64,000 nt of DNA from positions 3,038,001-3,102,000 of the forward strand of contig NZ_OV350343.1 in assembly GCF_923868895.1 (NCBI RefSeq). The letters run 5' to 3'. This document shows, one piece after another, positions 43,242-52,836 of the stretch. Position numbers and translations under genes: made by a program. Within the stretch, counting starts at the first letter, position 1; the number at the start of each line of letters is the position of its first letter. Origin of the DNA: Halomonas sp. TD01. Lineage in GTDB: Bacteria; Pseudomonadota; Gammaproteobacteria; Pseudomonadales; Halomonadaceae. Below the pieces are notes generated by a model. It searched no databases. It was not told where the DNA came from and saw nothing but the letters and a program-made list of their open reading frames with translations.

Positions 43242-44225
43242 ATGTCTAAACGCATTCAGTTTTCGAAGACGGGTGATTCAGATGTATTGGAGTGGGTCGA
43301 TACCGAACCTAAAGCTCCCGGCGCAGGTGAAGTGCGAATTGCTAATAAAGCAGTAGGCCTGAATTTTATTGATATCTATTTTCGGACGGGGCTTTATCCT
43401 GCGCCGTCCATGCCTTCTGGCTTAGGCACTGAAGGTGCCGGGGTTGTCGATGCCGTGGGTGAAGGTGTTAGCCATCTAAAAGAGGGTGACCGGGTAGCGT
43501 ATGCACAAGGGCCATTGGGTGCCTATGCAGAGCTACATACATTGCCTGCGGCCAAGGTTATTAAGCTGCAGGACTTCATTGATTTTGAAACCGCTGCGGC
43601 CAGTATGCTGAAAGGCTTAACCGTGCAATATTTGCTGCGTCAAACTTATGAGTTAAAGGGCGGTGAGACCATTCTTTTTCATGCCGCTGCTGGAGGCGTT
43701 GGCTCGATTGCGTGCCAGTGGGCCAAAGCGCTAGGCGTTAAGCTTATTGGTACGGTTAGCTCAAAAGAGAAAGCAGACTTGGCGATGGCCAATGGCGCAT
43801 GGGCAACAATCAACTACAGCGAAGAGAATGTGGTAGAGCGGGTGCGCGAACTAACCAACGGCGAAATGTGCGACGTGGTTTACGACTCAGTAGGAAAAGA
43901 TACCTGGGAAATGTCGCTAGATTGCTTGAAGCCTCGTTCGCTGATGGTCAGCTTTGGTAATGCGTCTGGCCCAGTAGACGGGGTGAATATCGGTATTCTG
44001 AATCAAAAAGGCGCGCTTTTTGTAACCCGCCCAAGTTTGAACGGCTATGCTGACACCCGTGAACGTTTTGAAATGATGTGCGACGACTTTTTTGGCATGA
44101 TCGAAAGTGGCAAACTTCGTATCGACGTAGCAAATCGCTACCCGCTCCAGGACGCAGGAAAGGCCCAAGACGCCCTGCAAAGCCGCAAAACAACAGGCTC
44201 GACCATTCTTCTGCCTAACTGCTGA
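43242..44225 (+). CDS. qor: NADPH:quinone oxidoreductase
   Basis: 327 residues, a zinc-free medium-chain reductase. N-terminal GroES-like domain (NKAVGLNFIDIYFRTGLYPAPSMPSGLGTEGAG), then a Rossmann domain with HAAAGGVGSIACQWAKALG and GTVSSKEKADLA, and a C-terminal RYPLQDAGKAQDALQSRKTTGSTILLP. It closely resembles E. coli QorA. It reduces quinones using NADPH. ATG after AATGGGAG. A terminator lies downstream at 44308-44330. Confidence 0.93.
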   Translation: MSKRIQFSKTGDSDVLEWVDTEPKAPGAGEVRIANKAVGLNFIDIYFRTGLYPAPSMPSGLGTEGAGVVDAVGEGVSHLKEGDRVAYAQGPLGAYAELHTLPAAKVIKLQDFIDFETAAASMLKGLTVQYLLRQTYELKGGETILFHAAAGGVGSIACQWAKALGVKLIGTVSSKEKADLAMANGAWATINYSEENVVERVRELTNGEMCDVVYDSVGKDTWEMSLDCLKPRSLMVSFGNASGPVDGVNIGILNQKGALFVTRPSLNGYADTRERFEMMCDDFFGMIESGKLRIDVANRYPLQDAGKAQDALQSRKTTGSTILLPNC

Positions 44226-44307
44226 AAGCAACCCGCTTAACGTAGTGGCTGAGCGATTGCTGGCACGAATATAAAGTAGGTCTTTAATCAACTGTTTCTG
44301 TATGAAT

Positions 44308-44330
44308 GCCTGGCCTCGCCAGGCTTTTTT
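44308..44330 (+). terminator. Rho-independent terminator after qor
   Basis: GCCTGGC, loop CTC, GCCAGGC, then six T. Confidence 0.9.
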
Positions 44331-44367
44331 ATTGTCCTTCAGTTGTTTTGTTGTTCTGCTCTCCAAG

Positions 44368-44387
44368 GACTATACGGCCGTATAGTC
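44368..44387. promoter_or_regulatory. Perfect 20-bp palindrome upstream of the SLC13 permease gene
   Basis: GACTATACGGCCGTATAGTC is fully self-complementary and lies 70 bp before the permease start. Its form fits a dimeric repressor operator (TetR-like); no regulator gene is adjacent. Confidence 0.65.
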
Positions 44388-44457
44388 ATCATCTAATGTG
44401 TTGCTAGTTATTTGGCGCATCAGCCGAGCGTACCCAACACAAGGAGATGGACATCGC

Positions 44458-46308
44458 ATGACAATGGATAGCATCGGGCTTGCGCCCAGCACGCTGGTTT
44501 TTATCGTTTTGGGGTTAACGCTTGCCGCTTTTATGTGGGGTCGATTTCGCTATGACTTAGTCGCGCTTGCGGCGTTGCTTGGCTCGGTAATGCTTGGGCT
44601 TGTGCCCACAGATGACGCTTTTAAAGGCTTCGGGCATCCTGCGGTGATTACGGTGGCCGCTGTATTGGTCATTAGCCGAGGGTTTGAGCGCTCTGGTGTT
44701 GTCGATATCATCGCTAATCAAGTACTGAAAGTGGGCGAACGGTTGCTACTACAGTTACTCGTGTTGGTCGGCACGGTCGTGGTGCTTTCCGGGGTGATGA
44801 ATAATGTTGGTGCGCTTGCACTGCTGTTGCCAGTGGCAATGCGCCTTGCCCGTGAACATAATACGTCGCCATCGCTTCTGTTAATGCCACTTGCTTTCGG
44901 TTCATTGTTGGGCGGCTTAACCACGCTGATTGGCACACCGCCCAACATTATTATTTCCACCTATCGAGGCAATATCACCGGTGAAAACTTCGGCATGTTC
45001 AGCTTTACCCCGGTGGGGGTTGCTGTTGCGCTAGTTGGTTTGGTGTTTATTGTACTAGTGGGCTGGCGTTTAACGCCTAAGCGCAGTGGACAGGCATCGA
45101 CCGATGAAATGTTTGATACCGCTAATTACTTGGTTGAGCTGAAGGTGTCAGAAGAGTCTAAGGCGAATGGTCTGACGCTCCAGCAGCTTCATGATGAGCT
45201 AGAAGAGACCATCCCAGTACTTGCCGTGGTACGGGAAGATAATCGCCGAGCAGGGTACTCATTTCATGGGGTGCTGCAGGAAGGAGATATTTTGCTGCTG
45301 GAAGCAGGGCCTGATGAGCTCAAACTGCTGGAAGATAAAGTAGGGCTGAGCGCCATTGCGGAACCAGAAGAAGATGATAAACACAATGACGAAGCCGGTA
45401 GTGAAAATAAGCCCTCAGAAAAGACGGATGAGCGCCAGCCGGTCGATACCGAGGGTTTGCAGTTGATAGAAGCGGTAGTGCGTAACGATTCGATGATGAT
45501 TAATCGAAGCGTTCGCCAACTGCGGTTAAACCAGCAGTTCGGGCTGCATTTAGTTGCGGTAGCTCGGGATGGAGGACGTTTAAAGCAGCGTCTTCGGGAC
45601 ATTCGTTTTCAAACCGGTGATGTGCTTCTGTTGCAAGGCAGTGAAAACGAAATCGCTGATAGCTTAGCTACCCTTGGGTGCTTGCCGTTGGCCAACCGTG
45701 AGCTTCACTTAGGGCAACCGCGAAAATTGGCGCTGTCGATTGGTATTTTTGCCCTCGCCATTCTAGCGATGCTGTTTGATCTGCTTCCTGCGGCTGTCGC
45801 CATGAGCACCGCGGCGTTGATATCACTGCTGATTGGTGTGCTTCCGCTGAGAGAAGGTTACCAAGCCATTGATGGTCCCGTTATTGTTCTCTTGGCGGCC
45901 ATGCTGCCGGTGGGAGAAGCGCTTGAAACGAGCGGTGGCGCTGAAATTATTGCTGATGCATTACTACGATTCGGCGTTGAGTGGCCCATTATTGTTTCAT
46001 TGGCAGGGCTATTTATTCTCTCGATGTTGCTTTCTAATGTGGTCAATAATGCTGCTGCCGCATTGTTGATGGCGCCCATTGCCGCCAGTCTTGCTAGTGG
46101 TTTTGATGTATCACTTGATCCCTTTTTAATGATAGTGGCTGTCAGTGCCTCATGTGCCTTTCTAACGCCGATAGGCCACCAGTCCAACACGCTAGTGCTG
46201 GGTCCGGGCGGCTATCAGTTTGGTGATTATTGGAAGCTCGGTCTTCCACTTTCGTTAGTAGTGATGGTGGTCGCTATTCCTGCCATTTTATGGGCCTGGC
46301 CGCTCTAA
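44458..46308 (+). CDS. SLC13/DASS family permease with two RCK_C (TrkA-C) domains
   Basis: 616 residues from the ATG at 44458, which follows AAGGAGATGGACATCGC. Two membrane halves (about 10-190 and 425-615) flank a cytoplasmic insert with two TrkA-C domains (around 215-300 and 340-420), separated by an acidic linker (EPEEDDKHNDEAGSENK). MNNVGALALLLPVAM and SNVVNNAAAALLMAPIA, one per half, are the SNT-like substrate/sodium motifs; GTPPNIIIS and TPIGHQSNTLV also fit. Members move dicarboxylates or sulphate with sodium; TrkA-C domains usually bind a regulatory ligand. Substrate not evident. Confidence 0.92.
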   Translation: MTMDSIGLAPSTLVFIVLGLTLAAFMWGRFRYDLVALAALLGSVMLGLVPTDDAFKGFGHPAVITVAAVLVISRGFERSGVVDIIANQVLKVGERLLLQLLVLVGTVVVLSGVMNNVGALALLLPVAMRLAREHNTSPSLLLMPLAFGSLLGGLTTLIGTPPNIIISTYRGNITGENFGMFSFTPVGVAVALVGLVFIVLVGWRLTPKRSGQASTDEMFDTANYLVELKVSEESKANGLTLQQLHDELEETIPVLAVVREDNRRAGYSFHGVLQEGDILLLEAGPDELKLLEDKVGLSAIAEPEEDDKHNDEAGSENKPSEKTDERQPVDTEGLQLIEAVVRNDSMMINRSVRQLRLNQQFGLHLVAVARDGGRLKQRLRDIRFQTGDVLLLQGSENEIADSLATLGCLPLANRELHLGQPRKLALSIGIFALAILAMLFDLLPAAVAMSTAALISLLIGVLPLREGYQAIDGPVIVLLAAMLPVGEALETSGGAEIIADALLRFGVEWPIIVSLAGLFILSMLLSNVVNNAAAALLMAPIAASLASGFDVSLDPFLMIVAVSASCAFLTPIGHQSNTLVLGPGGYQFGDYWKLGLPLSLVVMVVAIPAILWAWPL

Positions 46309-46437
46309 TGGAGTAGATACTTAGCGAGAAAATGGGGAGGGCTCAATGTTCGTATTATTGAATTTCGAAAATTTGCTACTCTATAGCCCATAGAGAACAG
46401 CACTTATACACCAATAAATAACGAACAGGCCGGGCTT

Positions 46438-47196
46438 ATGAACCAACAGTTTCGCCAAGATGCCATCGTCGACCTGGTACGCCAGCATGGCTACATGAGC
46501 ATCGAGCAGCTGACCGATCACTTTGCAGTGACGCCACAAACCATTCGTCGTGATTTAAATACGCTAGCAAACGAAGGGCGGGTTCGTCGTGTCCATGGCG
46601 GTGTAGGCGTAGAATCAAGCACTGTTAACACCGCTTACAGCACGCGTAAGACGCTGCATTTAGAGGAGAAAGAGCGGATTGCTCACTGCTTGGCGCAGCA
46701 AATTCCTCATCACTCCTCACTATTTATTAATATCGGTACCAGTAACGAGATGATTGCTCAGGCGTTGCTTGAACATCAGGGCTTAGAAATTATCACCAAT
46801 AATCTGAACGTGGCAGCCATTCTTCAGCACAAAGAAGATTTCACAGTGATTATTGCCGGTGGGCAAGTTCGCTCCCGCGACGGCGGTATTATCGGTGAAG
46901 CCACCATCGATTTTATCAATCAATTTAAAGTGGATTACGGGATTATCGGCATCAGCGGTATTGATGAGGATGGCTCGTTACTTGAATTTGATTACCAAGA
47001 AGTTCGCGTTGCCCAAGCGATTATTGCCAATTCGCGGCGAATTTATCTGGCCGCGGATTACTCTAAATTTCATCGCAATCCGGTGGTGCGCCAAGGCAAT
47101 ATTTCCCAGCTCGATGCACTATTCACCGATCGAAAGCCTCCTGAAACGATTCAGCAGCTATTATTGCAGCACGGAGTAGCGCTACATATCGCTTAA
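46438..47196 (+). CDS. glpR: Glycerol-3-phosphate regulon repressor, DeoR family
   Basis: 252 residues. N-terminal DeoR helix-turn-helix (RQDAIVDLVRQHGYMSIEQLTDHFAVTPQTIRRDLNTLANEGRVRRVHGG), then the sugar-phosphate sensor domain with INIGTSNEMIAQAL and GGQVRSRDGGIIGE. It closely resembles GlpR, which releases DNA when bound to glycerol-3-phosphate. It heads the glycerol cluster, 163 bp before glpK on the same strand. AATGTTCGT just upstream (46345-46353) resembles half of a GlpR site, suggesting self-regulation. Confidence 0.93.
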   Translation: MNQQFRQDAIVDLVRQHGYMSIEQLTDHFAVTPQTIRRDLNTLANEGRVRRVHGGVGVESSTVNTAYSTRKTLHLEEKERIAHCLAQQIPHHSSLFINIGTSNEMIAQALLEHQGLEIITNNLNVAAILQHKEDFTVIIAGGQVRSRDGGIIGEATIDFINQFKVDYGIIGISGIDEDGSLLEFDYQEVRVAQAIIANSRRIYLAADYSKFHRNPVVRQGNISQLDALFTDRKPPETIQQLLLQHGVALHIA

Positions 47197-47359
47197 GCAT
47201 GATGTCTAATCTAAGGCACAGCATGGTCGTCGCTGAGCTAACGGTAAAGGAGAGCAGTTTCATACTTGAGCATTTGGGGCGGCTGGAGTAGCCTTGGATG
47301 ATAATAAAGCGAAACAAAACATACAAAATCGAAAGAACCTACAACAAAGTGAACGTGAT

Positions 47360-48844
47360 ATGTCCTCCTTTATTCTCGCCATCGATCAAGGTACGACCAG
47401 CTCGCGCGCCATTTTATTTGACCGTCAGGGCCAAATAGAGGCGGTTGCCCAACAGGAATTCCCTCAGCACTTCCCCCAAGACGGGTGGATAGAGCATGAT
47501 CCCGAAAATATTTGGGAGACTGTCATCGCCACTTGTCGCGAGGTGCTCGAAAAGGCGAGTATTTCGCCAGAGCAGATTGATGGAATTGGCATTACTAACC
47601 AGCGTGAAACCACAGTGGTGTGGGATAGAGAGACGGGTAAGCCTCTCTACAATGCGATTGTTTGGCAAGACCGGCGCACCTCTGAACTTTGTCAAACACT
47701 CCGCGACCAAGGGCATACAGAGGCAGTACAAGCTAAGACAGGCCTCTTAATAGACCCCTATTTTTCAGCCACCAAACTAGCGTGGATACTCGATAACGTA
47801 GAAGGAGCCCGCGAACGAGCCCAACGCGGTGAGCTACTCTTTGGCACTATCGATACCTTCTTGATTTGGCGATTAACCAATGGCACGCAACATGTTACTG
47901 ATGCCACCAACGCATCACGAACAGCCATTTTTAATATCCATAATCAAACATGGGACGATGAGCTGTTAGCTTTGTTTAACGTTCCTGCCAACATGCTGCC
48001 CGAGGTAAAAGATTCCAGCGATGATTTTGGCACCACTGACGCGCATTGGTTAGGGGCGCCCATACCTATTGCCGGTGTGGCAGGGGATCAGCAGGCCGCG
48101 CTAGTGGGTCAAGCGTGTTTTCAACCCGGAATGGGCAAAAGCACCTATGGCACCGGGTGTTTTATGATCGTTAACACTGGGGATACACCGTCGGTATCAC
48201 GAAATCGCCTATTAACGACCATTGGATACCGAATTAATGGAAAACCGACCTATGCAATGGAAGGCAGTATCTTCGTTGCTGGGGCGACTGTGCAGTGGCT
48301 ACGCGATGGGTTGAACCTGTTTGCAGATGCGTCAGAAACAGAGGCGCTTGCTAAAGAAACCCGCAGCGGACATAGCGTTTACTTGGTACCTGCTTTTACT
48401 GGCTTGGGTGCACCTCATTGGGATCCTAAAGCGCGCGGGGCAATTTTTGGCCTTACTCGGGATACCGGCATTGCCGAAATTGTTGCGGCGGGCCTCCAGG
48501 CGGTGTGTTACCAAACCCGCGACCTGCAGCACTGCATGAACGACGATATGGAAGCCACGCCAGGTAACCTACGTGTCGATGGTGGCATGGTGAAGAACAG
48601 CTGGGTGATGCAGTTTTTGGCTGATATGCTCGACGTCCAGGTAGATAGACCCACAATTCTTGAGACGACGGCGCTCGGAGCCGCTTACTTGGCAGGCTTG
48701 CGTTTGGGTTGGTATGACACGCTTGAAGAAATTGAGCAACTCTGGCGCTGCGAGAAGAGCTTTACACCTAAAATGGAAGAATCTACTCGGGAGGCGTTAT
48801 ACCAGGGTTGGTTAGACGCCGTGAATCGCGTGCGTTCCAATTAA
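47360..48844 (+). CDS. glpK: Glycerol kinase
   Basis: 494 residues from the ATG at 47360 ([20 protein letters not shown]), the canonical start; the longer frame adds an unlikely basic leader. FGGY-family signatures: [42 protein letters not shown] and [13 protein letters not shown]. It phosphorylates glycerol to glycerol-3-phosphate, which GlpD then oxidises. No glpF facilitator is present; an ABC importer follows instead. A bidirectional terminator separates it from the convergent glpD. Confidence 0.97.
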   Translation: MSSFILAIDQGTTSSRAILFDRQGQIEAVAQQEFPQHFPQDGWIEHDPENIWETVIATCREVLEKASISPEQIDGIGITNQRETTVVWDRETGKPLYNAIVWQDRRTSELCQTLRDQGHTEAVQAKTGLLIDPYFSATKLAWILDNVEGARERAQRGELLFGTIDTFLIWRLTNGTQHVTDATNASRTAIFNIHNQTWDDELLALFNVPANMLPEVKDSSDDFGTTDAHWLGAPIPIAGVAGDQQAALVGQACFQPGMGKSTYGTGCFMIVNTGDTPSVSRNRLLTTIGYRINGKPTYAMEGSIFVAGATVQWLRDGLNLFADASETEALAKETRSGHSVYLVPAFTGLGAPHWDPKARGAIFGLTRDTGIAEIVAAGLQAVCYQTRDLQHCMNDDMEATPGNLRVDGGMVKNSWVMQFLADMLDVQVDRPTILETTALGAAYLAGLRLGWYDTLEEIEQLWRCEKSFTPKMEESTREALYQGWLDAVNRVRSN

Positions 48845-48876
48845 CCACAAGGGTGTTATTAGATATTTCAACACGC

Positions 48877-48907
48877 AAAAGCCGCTATCGATGATAGCGG
48901 CTTTTTA
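48877..48907. terminator. Bidirectional terminator between glpK and glpD
   Basis: GCCGCTATC (48881-48889), loop GAT, GATAGCGGC (48893-48901), with A-run before and T-run after, serving both convergent genes. Confidence 0.92.
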
Positions 48908-48923
48908 TGTTGTAGATGGTTGA

Positions 48924-50579
48924 TCAGTGAGTGTGCTGTGGTTCTGCCGGTGCAGTATAAGGCTGTGAAGTATCACGATTTTCAGCAAAGTAGGTGGCAA
49001 AACGCTCTTCCGCTTGGTCTCCGAACAGAACGCGACACGCTTCTTTCAGCCCCTTAGAGTGGCGCAGCTGTTCATGGTGAACAACCAGCGAGACTTTGGC
49101 TCTTCGGCGCAGGAAGTCCTCCAACTGCGTAATCATTTCGTGATCTCGGGCATGCTCAAGTTCACAGCGAATATACTCGGTACCTTCAATGAGAATATCG
49201 GCTTCTGCAGGATCCTGGCGGATTTTTTCTAGCATTTGCATGGCCTGTTCTGCATAGCGACGCCATAGTCGCGAGGAGAGCGGCTCGGTGGATGTTGGCG
49301 CGGTCATCGCATCTAGGTTCATCCGTTTAGCCTGGTCCATGAACTGCTGTTTAACGGGTTCTGGCGGCTCACCATACCAGCGATAGTTAATATCGCTGAG
49401 ATTAACGCCTAGTCGAACCACTTCCTCTGCAATTTCATCACCTACGTTCAAGCAGTCGGTTAATTTACCGCCAAAAATACTAATGTGGGCGCTATCTTCA
49501 TTGGTATCGATCACATGCTTACGCGATAGTTGGAGAAAATCGCGATCGCTACCTTGATCCGCTTTGATAGCTAGCGGCCGAACACCGCAGCGTGTTGAAA
49601 TAATATCGTCTTGGGTAAGCGGCTTTTCTAACGTTAGGCGCTTATTGATATTTTCCAATACAAACTCGATGTCTTCAGCTGTGACATCTACCTCTGGGTG
49701 CTCCATATGCGTATCAGTGGTGCCGATGCAAGTGCGATTACCCATGGGAATGACAAAGAACAGTCGCCCATCGTCGGCAAAAAACGCAAGTACCCGCTTA
49801 GTTTCCGTCAGTTGCGGAACTATCAGGTGAATGCCCTTTGAATAAAGATGCTGATGGGTGGTTTTTTCGCCGGTGAGAGCGTTGTGCTGATCCACCCAGG
49901 GGCCAGCAGCATTAATTAATACTTTGGAACGGATATTAAACGTGCTGCCATCCATTACATTGCGCGCTTTCGTTACCCAGTGCTGTCCTTCACGTTCAGC
50001 ACCAAGAGACTCAACATAATTGGCTGCAATCGCCCCGTAATTAAGCGAATGACGAACAAAATTAAATACAAATCTGGCATCGTTATCGTGTAAGTAGGCA
50101 TCTGAGTATTCAAACCCACCTACTGAGCCTTCGATATCAATAATCGGCTCTTCTTGCTTAATATTCTTTGGAGATAGTAAGCGGGGCAGCTTGGTAAAAC
50201 CGTTCCCCATGAGCCAGTAAAGCCAGGTACCCGCCCATAAATATTTCGGTGAATGGCGGAAGCCTTTACTGATAGTGGTAAGAAAGCGAATTTCCTGAAC
50301 CGTAGAAGGGTAACTTTTAATCAGATGATTACGACTTTTACACAGTTTGCGTACTAATGCGAAATCCTTACTTTCCATATATTTAATGCCTCCCCAAACT
50401 AAGTTGGAGGAGTGCATACTGGTGCTTCCCGCAAAATCACCGCGGTCTATTAAGGCGACTTTAGCACCCTTGCCTGCAAGCGCGGCTGCGGTTGCTGCAC
50501 CGTTAATGCCGCCACCGATGATTAGTGCATCAAAGTCGTCAGTGTGCAATTTCTCGATATTCCGGTTACGCAGTTTCAT
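48924..50579 (-). CDS. glpD: Aerobic glycerol-3-phosphate dehydrogenase
   Basis: 551 residues from the ATG at 50579. N-terminal FAD site DALIIGGGINGAATAAALAGKGAKVALIDRGDFAGSTS, then SSNLVWGGIKYME, INAAGPWVDQ, GTTDT and ISIFGGKLTDCL; the C-terminal helical domain follows. It oxidises glycerol-3-phosphate to dihydroxyacetone phosphate and passes electrons to quinone at the inner membrane. It follows the ABC importer genes on the same strand and completes glycerol breakdown with glpK. Confidence 0.96.
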   Translation of the reverse strand: MKLRNRNIEKLHTDDFDALIIGGGINGAATAAALAGKGAKVALIDRGDFAGSTSMHSSNLVWGGIKYMESKDFALVRKLCKSRNHLIKSYPSTVQEIRFLTTISKGFRHSPKYLWAGTWLYWLMGNGFTKLPRLLSPKNIKQEEPIIDIEGSVGGFEYSDAYLHDNDARFVFNFVRHSLNYGAIAANYVESLGAEREGQHWVTKARNVMDGSTFNIRSKVLINAAGPWVDQHNALTGEKTTHQHLYSKGIHLIVPQLTETKRVLAFFADDGRLFFVIPMGNRTCIGTTDTHMEHPEVDVTAEDIEFVLENINKRLTLEKPLTQDDIISTRCGVRPLAIKADQGSDRDFLQLSRKHVIDTNEDSAHISIFGGKLTDCLNVGDEIAEEVVRLGVNLSDINYRWYGEPPEPVKQQFMDQAKRMNLDAMTAPTSTEPLSSRLWRRYAEQAMQMLEKIRQDPAEADILIEGTEYIRCELEHARDHEMITQLEDFLRRRAKVSLVVHHEQLRHSKGLKEACRVLFGDQAEERFATYFAENRDTSQPYTAPAEPQHTH

Positions 50580-50736
50580 AGCGGTTCCAATTAACAAAGA
50601 AAAAGCCCCGTGTTTAGGTAGCGGTCTCAACATGACAACAAAGCAATAAGCCTATGTAGATCGGCAAGCTTTGCTGTTGTCAGCAAACCTAGTTTCTGAG
50701 CATTAATAGAGCGGGCCGAAGCCCGCCCTAAAAGGA

Positions 50737-52476
50737 TTAGCGGGTACCCGCTTCCATCCAGGCTTTCATCATTTCATCGTAAGGAACGGTGGTTCCTTGT
50801 GGCATTTCATCATCAAGCTTCTGTTTAGGAGAGCCTTCTTGATCCAGCCAATATTGCGCGTCGCGCTCTTCGTTTAGCACCGGGGCGTAGCTGTCGAAGA
50901 CGTTTGCGCGAGCTAAGCGATGCATGGTGTTATCCATATCTGCCGCTAGCTTATCCAAGCCCTCTTGAGGGGTAACTTCACCACTCATTACCGGCGCTAG
51001 GTTTTGCCACCACAACGGTGCCATGCGCGGATAATCGGGTACGTTAGTGCCTGTAGGCGTCCAGTTGGATTCGTTGGGGCTGCGGTAGAACTCAACCAAG
51101 CCACCAAGCTTGGGTGCCATTTCGGTCATCTGCTCAGAGAAAATGTCAGATTCACGAATTGGCGTTAGGCCAGCCATTAGCTTTTCAAGAGAGGTCGTTT
51201 TGGACACTGTGAACTGTGCAAATAGCCAAGCAGCGGTACGACGATCCTCAGGTGTAGAGTCAAAGAACGTCCATGCGCCCACATCTTGATAGCCTACTTT
51301 CATGCCTTCTTCCCAGTACGGGCCGGTGGGGGAAGGAGCCATACGCCACAACGGATTGCCTTCATCGTCGGTCACTGCCACGGCAGGATCGGTCATGTCT
51401 GCTGTGAAAGCGGTGTACCAGAAAATTTGCTGAGCAATGTGGCCTTGAGCAGGGACTGGGCCTGCTTCACCAAAGGTCATGCCCTGTGCTTCAGCCGGTG
51501 CAAAGTCACGTAGCCAATCAACGGCTTTTTGCATGGCAAAGACGGACGCTGGCGAGTTGGTTGCACCGCCACGGCTGACGCTGGCGCCTACTGGCTGGCT
51601 ATCTTCGTTAACGCGAATACCCCAGTCATCCACGGGATTACCTGATGGCACGCCTGGGCTACCCATACCTGCCATTGAGAGCCAGGAGTCATGGAAGCGC
51701 CAGCCTAGCGACGGATCACGACGGCCGTAATCCATGTGGCCATACACGGTAGTGCCGTCGATTTCACCGACATGCTCGGTAAAGAACTCGGCAATATCTT
51801 CGTACGCCGTCCAGTTTGTGGGAACCCCAAGGTCATAGCCGTAAATTTCCCGGAACTGGTCTTGCAGGTCTTCGCGCTGGAACCAGTCATAACGGAACCA
51901 GTAAAGGTTCGCGAATTGCTGAGTAGGTAGCTGGAATAAGCTGCCATCTGGACCGGTGCCATATTGCAAGCCAATGAAGTCGTCCAGGTCTAGCGTTGGT
52001 AGTGTGTAGTCAGCCCACTCGTTTTCCATCGCCTCGGTGAGGTTGATGGTGGTGCCGTAACGAATGTGCGTGCCGATAGAGTCAGTGTCATTCACAAAAC
52101 CGTCGTAAATGCTGTTACCTGACTGCATCTGGTTTTGCATCGTATCAACGACGTCGCCTTCGCCGATAATATTGTGAGTAATATTGATACCGGTTAGCTC
52201 ACTGAATGCTTCTGCCAGCACTTCGCTTTCATAGACGTGGGTGGTCAAACCTTCTGCGACAGTTTGAATGTCCATGCCGCGGAAAGGCTCAGCTGCTTTT
52301 GCAAACCAAAGAAGTTCTTCAATTTGCTCTTCACGACTCAAGGTCGAGTTTTGGAAGTGTTCGTCGACCAAGCGCTCCGCGATTGCCCGCGCATCGTGAT
52401 CGTCGGCCATCAGTGTCCCCGATGCGAGCATGAGACTGGCGGCGAGGGTAGTAAGTTTGAACTTGTTATTACGCAT
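50737..52476 (-). CDS. glpV: Glycerol ABC transporter substrate-binding protein
   Basis: 579 residues with a signal peptide (LTTLAASLMLASGTLMADD). The mature protein is a large family-1 extracellular solute-binding protein (VLAEAFSELTGINITHNIIGEGDVVDTMQNQM). Length and gene order match GlpV of the rhizobial glpSTPQUV glycerol importer. It ends the ABC operon starting at 56806, 73 bp after glpU. It would capture glycerol in the periplasm. Confidence 0.9.
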   Translation of the reverse strand: MRNNKFKLTTLAASLMLASGTLMADDHDARAIAERLVDEHFQNSTLSREEQIEELLWFAKAAEPFRGMDIQTVAEGLTTHVYESEVLAEAFSELTGINITHNIIGEGDVVDTMQNQMQSGNSIYDGFVNDTDSIGTHIRYGTTINLTEAMENEWADYTLPTLDLDDFIGLQYGTGPDGSLFQLPTQQFANLYWFRYDWFQREDLQDQFREIYGYDLGVPTNWTAYEDIAEFFTEHVGEIDGTTVYGHMDYGRRDPSLGWRFHDSWLSMAGMGSPGVPSGNPVDDWGIRVNEDSQPVGASVSRGGATNSPASVFAMQKAVDWLRDFAPAEAQGMTFGEAGPVPAQGHIAQQIFWYTAFTADMTDPAVAVTDDEGNPLWRMAPSPTGPYWEEGMKVGYQDVGAWTFFDSTPEDRRTAAWLFAQFTVSKTTSLEKLMAGLTPIRESDIFSEQMTEMAPKLGGLVEFYRSPNESNWTPTGTNVPDYPRMAPLWWQNLAPVMSGEVTPQEGLDKLAADMDNTMHRLARANVFDSYAPVLNEERDAQYWLDQEGSPKQKLDDEMPQGTTVPYDEMMKAWMEAGTR

Positions 52477-52548
52477 GTTGACCTCGTTTTGTTGTGCTCT
52501 TCCTTGATAGCGTGAGCGTCCTTGATACTGCCGTACTTAACGCCAGGG

Positions 52549-52821
52549 TTAACCCCAGCGCATTAACACCAGCAGCCATACTGCTGATAGTGCTAGTGCA
52601 ATCCAAATTGAAAGTGACGTGAAGCCAATGACACCCAGGTGAATAAAGGCGGCTGACAGTAAGCTGATAAACAGCCGGTCACCTCGGGTTGTCGAAATGG
52701 GTAAAAAGCCCTTTCTTTCAATGCTTGGCGAGCGCAGTTCCCAGATCGTCATGCCCGCCAGCATGGCCGCAATGGAAGAAAAGAAAATAGCCGTCGGTAA
52801 AGTCCATACCATCCAGGACAT
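52549..52821 (-). CDS. glpU: DUF2160 small membrane protein of the glycerol importer
   Basis: 90 residues with three hydrophobic segments (MSWMVWTLPTAIFFSSIAAM; FISLLSAAFIHLGVIGF; LSIWIALALSAVWLLVLM). It matches the DUF2160/GlpU family, found almost only between glpQ and glpV of this importer type. Precise role unknown, perhaps stabilising the permease. It starts 15 bp after glpQ. Confidence 0.88.
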   Translation of the reverse strand: MSWMVWTLPTAIFFSSIAAMLAGMTIWELRSPSIERKGFLPISTTRGDRLFISLLSAAFIHLGVIGFTSLSIWIALALSAVWLLVLMRWG

Positions 52822-52836
52822 GAGGTTTCCTCCTAC

